A stretch of 64,000 nt of DNA from Amia ocellicauda (lineage: Eukaryota; Chordata; Actinopteri; Amiiformes; Amiidae): assembly GCF_036373705.1 (NCBI RefSeq), contig NC_089863.1, positions 10,055,857-10,119,856 of the forward strand, read 5' to 3'. The position numbers and the translations under genes are program-made. Every line of letters starts with the position of its first letter. The first letter of the stretch is position 1. The notes beneath the pieces are model-generated. The model was given only the letters and a program-made list of their open reading frames with translations, had not been told where the DNA came from and did not search any database. This document shows, piece by piece, positions 1 through 11,076 of the stretch.

Positions 1-98
1 TCCACTCTCTCGCTCACCCAGTCTGCAAATGCTGGAGAGAGAGAGAGTACAATTACTGAAAAAATGTATAATTTCTGTATTTATTGTCCCCATCACCC

Positions 99-195
99 TG
101 TTCCTGAGCACTGGACCTGTCTGTCACTGCTTTGGCAACACTGGCGTCAATTAGTCATGCCAATAAAGCTTTATTTAATTGAATTGAATATAATT
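99..195 (+). repeat. 3' tail of a non-LTR retrotransposon
   Basis: The stretch reads TTTGGCAACACTGG, then ATGCCAATAAAGC, then runs into AATTGAATTGAAT-type repeats. The same tail recurs on the plus strand at 28555-28615 and on the minus strand at 20941-21010. A 3' end carrying a polyadenylation-like AATAAA followed by short repeats is typical of fish LINE-type elements and SINEs that share their tails. It lies in an intron or downstream part of the CYLD-like gene. The exact family cannot be named from sequence alone. Confidence 0.6.
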
Positions 196-204
196 AAATG
201 TAGA

Positions 205-205
205 G

Positions 206-243
<38 letters not shown>
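205..243. repeat. (GA)n microsatellite
   Basis: Nearly pure GA dinucleotide run just outside exon 6 of the CYLD-like gene. More (GA)n follows at 523-566 directly at the acceptor of that exon, where its complement (CT)n forms the polypyrimidine tract. Confidence 0.9.
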
Positions 244-248
<5 letters not shown>

Positions 249-356
249 GAGAAGAGAAAGTCATACTAAGTGTCCAGCCACCCAATCACTTCCTGCTCCA
301 AGCTCAGCCACGCCCACCCACCACACCCCTCTAACACAGCAGCCAATGGCCTGTAC

Positions 357-3300
357 CGATGGAGTTGCAGCGCTCAACCTGATTGGCCAGCGCCTGGTGG
401 GCAGGGAAGCGGGAGTCGCGCCGGCAGTTCCGCAGTTTGACGAACAGGCCCTTGTTAGGAGGGCAGTAGAAATAGCGTTGCCCCAGGTAGCTACCATCAG
501 TGCCTGCAGCCAGCTCCTCATCCTGAGAGAGAGGAAGAGAGGGAGAGAGAGAGAGAGAGAGGGAGAGTTCAGTAGTGGTCAGTCAGCAGTGGTCGGTGAA
601 CAGTAGTCAGCACTGGTCAGTCAGTGGTCAGTGTATTACCAGCTCCAACCCGGCCACTCTGTCCGCAATGCCCCTGATCTCCCCCAGCCAGCGGATCACT
701 CCGTATAAGGGCGGCTCGTTCACTTCCACCATCGACCCCACCTCCAAAGGTGGCTCAGACTCCGCCCCCTCCGCCTCCCGCTGCCCCTCCCCCTCCGCTT
801 CCTCTGGCCTGGTGCCGTGGCGGCGGGGGTGCGGCCTGGTCGGTGAGGGCGGGTCTGGCTGTGATGGTGGCGGAGGCTGGTCCCCTGTGGAGCCCGAGCG
901 ACGGGATTGGACGGGCTTCTTGGGAGAGAGCGGGGCCTGGGTCCTCTCGTCCAATGACGCGGCGTCGGGGTGGCTGGGCGGCTGCTGAGGGGTCCTGGCA
1001 GGTCTCTGGTCGGCAACTGGGGAACGAGCTAGAGAGGGAGGGAGAGAGAGGGAGAGAGGGAGTGGGTAGAAAGGGAGAGAAGGAGGGGGAGGAAAACAGA
1101 GTGAGGTGGTAAAAAGGTAGAAGTGGGGAGAAAGAGAGGGAGAGGAAGAGGGGACAGGGAGAGAGATGGGGGATTGGGGTTAGGGAAACAGAGGGAGGGA
1201 AAGAGAGGGGTTGGAAAGGGGAAGAGAGGGATAAGAGGAGAGAGAAGGGAGACATAACCACAAGAGAATGAGTTTGTACAAGGAACTGCAGTGGTAAGAA
1301 AAGAAAAACTACTACTAGTCATAATGATGATACTACTAATACCACTACAACTACTACTAGTGTGGTGTAGCATGGTAAACGCATGGTATAGTTTAGTAGA
1401 AAACAATGTTAAATATAGTCAATTGTAGTGGTGTGTAGCAGTGATAGTAATGTAGTTGTGATGGAGTAATGCGGTAGTGGTAACAGTGATGGGGGTACCT
1501 GGGTACACTTTGCTGAGGGGCAGCAGGATGCCATACTCCGGCGCTGGGAAAGAGCACAGCCTCTGGCCCTTGAAGTATCCATCCCACGATCCCACTGGAT
1601 TGTCCTGGAACACACACACACAAGTCACACTGGGAACACTGACTGAACCACTGACTGACTGAAACACTGACTGACACACTGTCTGAAACACTGTCTGAAA
1701 CACTGACTGACTGACTGAAACACTGACTGACTGACACACTGACTGACTGATACACTGACACACTGACTGAAACACTGACTGACTGACACACTGACTGACT
1801 GATACACTGACACACTGACTGAAACACTGACTGACTGACACACTGACTGACTGATACACTGACACACTGTCTGAAACACTGTCTGAAACACTGACTGACT
1901 GACACATTGTCTGATACACTGACAGACTGACTGATACACTGACTGACTGACACACTGACTGACTGATACACTGACACACTGTCTGAAACACTGTCTGAAA
2001 CACTGACTGACTGACACACTGACTGATACACTGACACACTGACTGAAACACTGACTGACTGACACACTGACTGACTGATACACTGACACACTGACTGAAA
2101 CACTGACTGACTGACACACTGACTGACTGACACACTGACTGAAACACTGACTGACTGATACACTGACACACTGACTGAAACACTGACTGACTGACACACT
2201 GACACACTAACTGAAACACTGTCTGAAACACTGACTGACTGACACACTGACTGACACAATCGCAACAGCGCCCTCACCAGCAGGATGCCCACGAACACTC
2301 CTTGTTGGGCCTTGGCTGGCAGCACGTCGCAGAACTGCACCTCCCCTCTCTGCACGCTGGAGTCCATGTGGAAGTAGATCCTCTGCCGCAGACTGAGCAG
2401 ATGGGGGGGTGCCGGGACGGGGACGGGGGCGGGGGCGGGGGGCAGGGGGACGTCGGTGGTCCGTGACACAATCTCCGCCCCTTCAGGCCCAGGCCCCGCC
2501 CCTCGCTCCGTCACCACTGCGATGCAGTTGATGGGCAGGAACACGGCGCAGGCATCCGGACAGTGGAACAGCTGGTGACCCTTGTAGCTGCCATTGCTGA
2601 CACCCTTGCCCATCGCCCAGCCCTGGAAGACACAGAGACACACTGACACTCTAACACAGGGAAAGACAGACAGAGAGTTCGTATCCAGACCTGTCCTTCA
2701 CTCTCTCTCACCTGCAGCTGGACCCCGAAATACACCCCACTGCTGCCCCCTGTCAGCGGGCCCCGGTACCGCAAAATGCCCTCCGCCCAGTTCACCGATT
2801 GGCTGAGCATCACATACAGCGCTGCCCCCAACTCCATTTTGGCCAATTGGAAGAGCTTCTTGGTCTTGAGCGACAGGGTGTAGCGGACCTCCAGGTCGGA
2901 GACGGGCTGCAGTAGGCAGGCCAAGTCGCTGGGGACCTCCCTCAACACCTCCCTGTCAATCTTCAGCACAGAGTCAGAGTCCAATACCTCAGGGAGAGGG
3001 AGAGGGAGAGGTATTGAATACAGGGAGGACAGAGAACGAGAGAGGCAGAGAGCAAAAGAGAGAAAGTGATATCAAAAGACTAAAAGAGTGGCACAGACAA
3101 AGAGAGAAAGTGAGAGAGAGAGGGAGGGAGGGAGGGTGTGATAGAGAAAAAAGGAGATGGTGGAAAAAGGAGAGGGAGATATATATATGTATACACAGCG
3201 AGACAGAGAGAGAGGTTTGGGACTCTGGTACCTTGACCCACAGCTGCTCCCCACGGCCGCGTTTCCCTCCTCCGGTCAGCGGGGGGCGACAGTCCACAAC

Positions 3301-3438
3301 CGCCTCCTGCGCTTGGCACAGGCTCCCCCGTGCCACCCGCATGGCACCTTCCAGCGTGTCATTCACCTTGTAGTTGGACTCTACCAAGTACATTTTCCGG
3401 GGGCGCTGCCGGCTGCCGCGGTCTGGTGCGTTGGACAT
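357..3438 (-). CDS. cyldl: CYLD-like deubiquitinase, 5' part (three CAP-Gly domains), runs off the left edge
   Basis: Six coding exons join in frame on the minus strand: 3438-3232, 2987-2712, 2622-2278, 1604-1499, 1016-640 and 522-357, giving about 492 residues. Exon 1 starts at the ATG at 3438. CAP-Gly 1 (about residues 120-185) contains GVYFGVQLQ and NGSYKGHQLFHC. CAP-Gly 2 (about 235-310) contains VQFCDVLPAK and NPVGSWDGYFKGQRLCSF. CAP-Gly 3 (about 405-475) contains PPLYGVIRWLG and GTDGSYLGQRYFYC, followed by the CYLD-typical VERCNS. Order and spacing match CYLD, a USP-type enzyme that removes K63 and M1 ubiquitin chains and restrains NF-kB and death-receptor signalling. The USP catalytic domain must lie to the left of the window, so activity cannot be judged. 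Divergence from human CYLD suggests the fish paralogue CYLDL; that assignment is inference. A proline/acid-rich linker precedes CAP-Gly 3. Confidence 0.85.
1617..2262 (-). repeat. CTGA/CACACTGA tandem array in a CYLD-like intron
   Basis: About 650 bp of CTGACTGACACACTGA-type units with CTGAAACACTG and CTGATACACTG variants. The array fills the intron between the exons ending at 2278 and starting at 1604. It has open frames on several phases, but these encode only QSVCQSV-type repeats and are not genes. Confidence 0.9.
3100..3225. repeat. Purine-rich low-complexity sequence in CYLD-like intron 1
   Basis: GA-rich sequence with a short (AT)n at 3180-3187 lies between coding exons 1 and 2. No other signal is seen. 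Confidence 0.6.
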
Positions 3439-3479
3439 GGCTGACTCTGTGCGTGTGTGTGTGTGTCTGGTTTGAGTGA

Positions 3480-4650
3480 GTGAGTGTGTCTGTCTGTCTG
3501 TCTGTCTGTCTCTCTCACACTCTCATTTTATTTCCATCTGCCATCTGTGTGTGTCTGTCTTCTTTCAGTTTCCCCCACCGTCTGTCTCTGTCTGTCGTCT
3601 TCTGTTTTTCAGTCTCTCTCTCTGCGTGTCTGTCTGTCTCTCAGGGAGTCTCAGCGCAGTAAAGGATACCTGCATGGGGAGAAAGTCATAGAACGATAAC
3701 CATCAAGAACACACACACTCACACATACTGCCTGATAAACACAGAGACACTGACAAACAAATACACACAGAGCAGGTGAAGAGGTCAGTCCCCTACGACA
3801 CTACTACACACCCAGTCTAACTCCCTGTCTGTGTCCCTCTCTTCCTCTCATCCTGTCTCTGTCCCTCTCTCCCTCCCTGTCTCTCTCTCCCTCCCTCCAT
3901 CCCTCTGCCTTCCTGTCTCTCTCCCTTTGTCCGTCTCTCTCCCTCCGTCTCTCTCCCTCCGTGTCCCTCTCTGCCTTGCTGTCTCTCCATCCCTCCCGCT
4001 CTGTCCCTCTCTCTCTCCTAGTCTGTCTGTCTTCCTCTCTATCCCTCTCTCCATGTGTCTCTCTCCTTCTCTCTCTCTCCATCCCTCCCTGTCTGTCTTT
4101 CCCTCCCTTTCTTCCTCCCTCCCTCTCTGTCTGTGTCCTTCTCTGCCTCCCTGTCTCTCTCTCCCTGTGTTGCTCTCTGCCTCCCTGTCTCTCCCTCTCC
4201 CTCCCTGTCTATGTCCCTCTCTCCTTGTCTGGCTCTTTCTGTATTCCTGTCTCTCTCTCCCTCTGTGTCCCTCTCTTTCTCAGTGTCACTCTCTCCCTCT
4301 CTGTCTGCCTCCCTCTCTGCCTTCCTGTCTCTCCCTCTCCCTCCCTGTCTGTGTCCTTCTCTCGCTCCGTCTCTCCCTCTCTCCTGGTCTGTCTCTTTCT
4401 GTATTCCTGTCTCTCTCTCCCTCCGTGTCCCTCTCTTTCTCAGTGTCACTCTCTCCCTCTCTGTCTGCCTCCCTGTCTCTCCCTCTCCCGCTCCCTGTCT
4501 GTCTCTTTTATGTATTCCGGTCCCTCTCTTTCTGTGTCCCTCTCCGTCTCCCTCTCTGCCTTCCTGTCTCTCCCTCTCCCTCCCTGTCTGTGTCCTTCTC
4601 TCGCTCCCTGTGTCACTCTCTCTCGGTTTATGTCTCGCTCTCCCCCGCAC
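3480..4650. repeat. Pyrimidine-rich low-complexity tract (CTCT/CCCTCTGTCT)
   Basis: About 1.1 kb of CT-rich imperfect repeats lies between the probable 5' UTR exon and coding exon 1 of the CYLD-like gene. It ends in AATTCAATTCAATTGATTG at 4650-4680, which resembles the tail of the retroelement family seen elsewhere in the window. Long open frames here encode only Leu/Ser/Pro repeats and are composition artefacts. Confidence 0.8.
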
Positions 4651-5149
4651 TCAATTCAATTCAATTCAATTGATTGATTGAACACTAACACAGAGGAGTA
4701 CGGCACCCGGACGTGCTCTGTGTGGGGCAGCAACACTGGTTTCCTACAAACCCACATCTGACCCACTGAGTGACACAGAGGTGTCAGCCCAGGTGTGTCC
4801 CTAGAGCTGCTCCATCAGCAGCTAGAGCAGGTATCGAGAAGGTATAGCATGCAACACAGCATTCAGACAGGTGCCACATAAGAGACAGGAAGACAGTAAA
4901 GTGTGTGGGGGGAAACATTGTATCTATCTATCTAGTAGGGAGACAGACGGAAAGAGGAAAGGGTTAAACACTGCCAGACCACACAGGCGAAAGTAGAAAC
5001 AGAAAAGACACATTCCAATTCTGCACCCATTTTCAACATCAGGAATTTGACAACAGCAAACAAACCAGCAAAGTGAACTTTTAATATGTCACAGATACAC
5101 ACAAATACAGCTCCGGCGACTTTGAAACCGGATTGCACAGTTTCCAGTC

Positions 5150-5450
5150 CACACACTTACTGTAGCCCCACGGCAGTTCCCGTCCGCACCGCGCCGACTT
5201 TAAATGCGTCCTCACTGCGGAGACCAGCCGCGTCCAGCAACGCCGCCAAAACAGGAAGCCCGCTGATCGACGGGCGGCCGCAGCCAATCACAGAGCGGTG
5301 GAATGCGGCAGGTTGGCGAGGCGTCCAATCGGAGCTGGGCGGGGGGCGGGGGCTGCGGCGTGTGGGAATTTCCAGTGTTCTGGGGGAGTGCTGGGGAAAC
5401 TTTCTTAAAGGGGAAGTGCGGGGCTGAAGTGCGAAGTGCGTGCTGCGATT
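5150..5450 (-). promoter_or_regulatory. Probable CpG-rich promoter and noncoding first exon of the CYLD-like gene
   Basis: This is a local GC- and CpG-rich island in otherwise CpG-poor sequence, with GGGCGGGG boxes near 5340. On the minus strand a strong donor, CTACAG|GTAAGT-like (CTACAGTAAGTG), occurs at about 5155-5166. The first coding exon has an acceptor just before its ATG (GCACAG, about 3443-3450). Together they suggest an untranslated first exon at about 5162-5350. Promoter function is inferred from composition and position only. Confidence 0.5.
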
Positions 5451-6047
5451 AAAAAGTACACCGACAGGCCCAGATGAGTGTGTCAATGGTGGTGTTTTGT
5501 AACACAGTGCTAGGTCGTTAAGTTTTGAAACGAGGACACACCGTTCTCTGAGCCAGACCCGGAACTTCCCCCTATTAGGTAGTGCACTTACACCGCCATC
5601 ACAACTGGCTGTATCCCAAGACACAGACTGAGGGGAAGGGAGGAAGGCTGAATCAATATATTGTATGAAATGTATATTAATAGTCACAGAACAGGTGTAC
5701 CGACACTGACTGGAGCCACTGTACTTTATACATAAATAGACACACGCAAACAGAGAGACAGACAGTACCTTAACAGTACCCACACACTCACACACAATAA
5801 AAGACACCAATTGCTATGCAAGTAGACTATATTTACTGAGATTCCTTTAGGCAGTATTACATTCACAAGACAGTGTGCTACCAATAACATATCATTTGAA
5901 TATCCTTATTATAATGCCATTATTAATAAAAATGATAAGAACAATAATTATATTAACAGTAAACATTTTTCTACAGAAAAAAAGTTCCTTTCATTTGATT
6001 TTCAGATGTCTCTGCTGTTGACAGATATCAAGTATTGCACCTGCCCT
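5450..6047. other. Intergenic sequence, no feature seen
   Basis: AT-rich unique-looking sequence between the CYLD-like promoter and the downstream repeat of ADCY4. No exon, RNA gene or transposon end was recognised. Confidence 0.5.
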
Positions 6048-6555
6048 CTCTGTCTCTGACTGACTGACTGACTGACTCTCTGACTGACTCTCTGACTGAC
6101 AGACTGACACACTGACTGACTCTCTGACTGACTGACACACTGACTGACAGACTGACTGACTCTCTGACTGACTGACACACTGACTGACAGACTGACACAC
6201 TGACTGACTCTCTGACTGACTGACACACTGACTGACAGACTGACTGACTCTCTGACTGACTGACACACTGACTGACAGACTGACACACTGACTGACTCTC
6301 TGACTGACTGACACACTGACTGACAGACTGACACACTGACTGACTCTCTGACTGACTGACACACTGACTGACAGACTGACTGACTCTCTGACTGACTGAC
6401 ACACTGACTGACAGACTGACACACTGACTGACTCTCTGACTGACTGACACACTGACTGACAGACTGACACACTGACTGACTCTCTGACTGACTGACACAC
6501 TGACTGACTGACTGACTGACTCTCTGACTGACTGACACACTGACAGACTGACAGA
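6048..6555 (-). repeat. CTGA/CAGACTGA tandem array downstream of ADCY4
   Basis: About 500 bp of CTGACTGACTCTCTGACTGA and CTGACAGACTGACACACTGA blocks with a higher-order period of roughly 90 bp. It is related to the arrays at 1617-2262 and 17205-18768. Confidence 0.9.
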
Positions 6556-6819
6556 CTGATTTAAGCTCAACTTAAATATGATGGATGATGGATTTGGCAT
6601 TGGTTAATGACCAGTATTGATTATGGATGAGTGCTAGGTATAAAGCATTGACTACTGCTTAGTGCTGAGTATTATTGATCAATCTTGATTATTGATCCGC
6701 ATTAAATATTGATAAGTGCTGGCTGCTCATCAGTATTGATTTGTGGTCAGTGCTGGGTATTGGCAGTAAGCATTGACTGGTTCAGTATTGATTATTCAAT
6801 GTAGATGAAGCAGACAGTA

Positions 6820-6825
6820 TTTATT
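6820..6825 (-). terminator. Candidate polyadenylation signal of ADCY4 (AATAAA)
   Basis: AATAAA on the minus strand, about 100 nt past the ADCY4 stop codon at 6926. This is the nearest canonical hexamer downstream of the stop. Confidence 0.5.
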
Positions 6826-6925
6826 GATCAGTTTTGATGGTTGCTTATTAGACAGTATTGATTTCTGATAAGTGCTGGTCTTGATCTGTATTGGGGATTG
6901 ATGACTGATCAGTATTGCTCAGTGA

Positions 6926-9900
6926 TCAGGCGCGGTCAGTGTTGATGAAGTAGGTGGTCAGCTCTCCCTTGCCCTTGACCGACACGACGCCCCGCAGAGT
7001 CACGCTGAAGCCCAGAGACTCCACCACCAGGGCGGTCTCCTCTGTCACCTGGCAGAGAGAGAGAGGCAGGTTGAGAGGGGGGCAGTGAGTCGGTCAGTGT
7101 GTCAACGTCTCAGTGTGTCAGTCAATCAGTCAGTGTGTCAACGTCTCAGTGTGTCAGTGAGTCAGACCTGTATCTTGCCCAGAACCCCAGTGCTGTCCAT
7201 GCGGCTGGCCACGTTCACAGAGTTTCCCCAGATATCGTACTGAGGTTTGTGAGCCCCAATCACCCCTGCTATCACTGGGCCGTGGTTAATACCTGAGAGA
7301 GAGGTAGATAAGAGAGAGATAAGCACAGATGAAAGTTAACTGGGTGGAAACTACAGTACACTGACACTGCACTGAGAGACACAGGGAGGGGGAGAGAGGG
7401 TAAGAGAGAGGGCTGAAGAGGGGACACTGACCGATCCTGAGTTTGAAGTTGTTGAAGGAGTGTGTGTTGATGCTCTCCAGTTTGCCAATCAGAGCCAAGG
7501 CAAAGTCCACCATGCAGCGCAAGTGGCTATAATTCCCATCACTGTCCTGCAGGGGGAGACAGACTAACACATTGAAACACTGACACACACACACACACAC
7601 ACACACACTAACACTAACACTGACACTGACACTCTCTATCACACTCCCACCCTTCCTTTGATACTTCCCCTCCCGCTTCCTCTCCCTCTCTCACTTTCTT
7701 GCTCTCCGTGGGGCTGATGTTGCCCAGGCCACTGGCTGCCATGTAGGTGCTGCAGATGGTCTTGATCTTCTCAACGCCACTAAACTTGGGCTTAGAGAGG
7801 AGCTGAGAGAGAGAGAGAGAGAGGGAGGGAGAGATTAAGTCAGCATATCAATCAATGTGTCAGTCAGCCAGTCAGTGTGCCAGTGTGTCAGGGTGTAGGT
7901 GTGTCATGGTGTCAAGGTGTCAGACCTCGTCAAAGTCGGCGATGATCTCGTTCAGCAGCCTCAGGCACTCCAGCCCGTCTCTGTTCTCGCTGCTCTCGCT
8001 GTAGAACTCCTTGAAGTCGGGGATGGAGGCGAACATGATGCTCACGCATTCGTACGACTGGCTGTACAGGTCCTGCAGCACAACACACAGCTCACACGCA
8101 GCACAGTGCACAGTGAACACAATGCAACATGGCAACACAACACACGTAGATGGGCTACTCTCTGAACCAGTCAGGGTATTAGTCAGTCAATCAGTCAGTC
8201 AGTCAGTCAGTCAGTCAGTCAGTGTGTGTGTCAGTGCACCGGTGCTTCACTGTGTCAGTGCGTCACTATGTCTTTGTATCAATCTGTCAGTGTGTTAGTC
8301 TATTGGTGTGTCCAGTTGGAAGTGCGTCAGTGCATTGGTACGTAAGTGTGTCAGTGAGTCAGTGCATCAGTGCATCAGCTTGTTGGTGTGTTGGTGTGTC
8401 TGGGTGTCAGTGTATCCAGGTGTCAGAGTATCGGTGCATCAGTGTGTCACTGTGTAACTGCATCACTGTCACTGCGTCACTGTGTCAGTTTGTCACTGTG
8501 TCAGTGAATCACTGTGTTACTGTGTTGGTGCGTCACTGTGTTGGTGCGTCACTGTGTTGCTGTACCTGGTTGCGGTGCTTCTTGCCGATGAACTCGGAGG
8601 TTAGGTGGGCGGGCAGCACGTTCTGCAGCAACAGGTGGTTCAGGTTCTCCATGGTCTTGATCTCCTCGCACTCGCCCAGGAAGCGCTGCTGCAGCTGGAA
8701 CTGCACACGGCAGCGCAGCTCGTCCTGGGGGGTGAGGGGGTTAACAATGACACACTGACACACTGACGCACTGATGCACTGTAACTCTGATAAGACATAT
8801 ATTTAAATTAATACTAATAGAATTACCTGTCTGGCCAGAATCAGCGCAGTGAAGTAGAAGATGAACAGCCAGACTCCCGCCAGGATCTTGGGCTCCTTCA
8901 GCACCCCCGGACTACACAACACAGCAAGTACACAACACTCACACAACACGACACAATAATAACACAACAGCATCGCCAATATAGGCAGAGTACAACCAAC
9001 ACACAGAGCCAATAATATGCACACAACGATATACACACAAACAGTCAATAATAAACACACAACATACGCACTTAATAAAAAATTAACAACACAGACACAG
9101 AACGCCAGCACAGGGCAATGTGTGAACGTATGTGTTGCCGCTCTGTTTGACCTGCTTTGGTTGCCGTAGAGCTGCAAGACGTAGCAGTCGGATCGGTGGG
9201 CGACGCCGTGCAGGAACACAACCTCGTACGCCACCAGGGCAAAGGTCAGCAAGATGAGCTTGAGTTCAAAGTTCACGCGCTGGAACATCACACAGGAGAG
9301 GAGGGCCAGCAGACAGCAGTACAGGTAATACTGAGAGAGAGAGAGGGAGGGAGGGAGAGATGTGTGTGTCAGTGTGTGTGTCAGTGTGTGTGTCAGTGAC
9401 AGTGTGTGTGTGTGTGGGACTCACAGGCACAGTGTACAGTCTGTAGGTTTCCAGCTGGGTCACGTTGACAGACAGTGAGGAGTAGGGGGGCTCCGCCAGG
9501 AAGAACTGAGGAGAGAAAAGGAGAATTCATACAGTACAGCACAGTGACATGACAGTACAGCACGCTACAGCACAGTACAATGACCGAATCAGACAGTACA
9601 GTATACACTTCTGTCCAGTGTGGCATTGTGCGGGACTGTGTTGTGCGACCGTGCGTGACTCACCATGTTGAGAGGGGCCATGAAGAGGCACAGCACCAGG
9701 GCCAGGGTTACCAGGGACAGTCTGAGGGCGGGTTTCTGGGACACCAACGCTGACACCTTCCACACGCCCTGAGCCCACTGCGGCAGCTTGGAGCGCCAGC
9801 GCTGACACGCACACACACACACACACACACAGAAAACACACACAGAAAACACACAAACACACACACACACACAGAACAATGTCAGTACACACACAGCACA

Positions 9901-11033
9901 CACTGCACTGCAACACATATTACAGTATATGTGAAAGGAGCTCTCCTTATTATTATTGTTGTTATTATTATGGTTATTATAATTTTATAGTCATTATTAT
10001 CATTATCATAAATCATTATTACTTTTAGTGTTGAGCATAATTATAACTGATTATTGATTACAGATAATGAACTGCTGATGAGTGATTACTGGTGATTAAT
10101 TACCACCAGCTGCCCAGTGAGGCAGATGAGGAGGAGGAGGATGAAGAGGAAAAACGTGACAGCGTACGACACCCCCAGAGGCATGTTCCTGAGAGAGATA
10201 GAGGGAGGAGTGTTAATTCATAACTGGATGATTGTGTGTGTGTGTACAGGTTTTCGTGATATATAGGGACTTTTTTTAGGTTATAAACTGATAATTACTG
10301 TTAATTACAAGGTTATTATGCTATAACTGTGAAATGTGGGGACATTGTCTAGAGTCCCCATGAGTCAAATCGCTTAAAAAACATACTAAATGATGTTTTA
10401 TTGAAAATGTAAAAATGTAGAAAGTTTTTTGTGATGGTTAGGTTTAGGGTTAGCGTTAGGGGATAGAATCTATAGTTTGTACAGTATAAAAATCATTATG
10501 TCTATGGAAAGTCCCCACAAGGATAGCAAAACAAACATGTGTGTTTGTGTGTGTGTCTGCGTGTGTTTGTATGTGTGTCAGTGTGTGTGTGTGTGTAGAC
10601 TCACTTGTCAGATACGATGACCTGAATGATGAAGATTGTGGTGAAGATGAAGGCGGCGCAGCTCACTGACAGGGGCAGGTCCTTCAGCGGGTCCCAGCGG
10701 TACTGCAACAACACATTCACACGACACTGCTACACAACCGCACAACACAGCACCACGGCACACTGAGAGACAGACCCACATCACAGGCCCTTCAGCTGCG
10801 ACACTGTGACAACACAGCTGCACAGCACAGCTACACAACAGTACACTGCGACACGTCCTGCAACTCGGACCAGCAGTACTGCAACAACACAACTGCAACT
10901 GAAAGTACGACATAGTGCTAAAACAGAACCACAGCCAGAGAGTGGTTGAGGGGGGGTTACCTTCTTCTCAATGGCCCAGTCACTGAAGAACAGGGTGACC
11001 ACGTTCAACAGCTCTGACCTCACCACCTCCCTG

Positions 11034-11076
<43 letters not shown>

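Noticed and set aside
1625-2260. Regular spaced short repeats that might suggest a CRISPR array
   Set aside because: Spacers are not unique; the units are simple tandem repeats, and the sequence is a vertebrate genome with introns.
3831-4681. Leu/Ser/Pro-rich and Arg/Glu-rich open frames of 200-280 codons
   Set aside because: Pure composition effect of a CT-rich low-complexity tract; no splice or start evidence.
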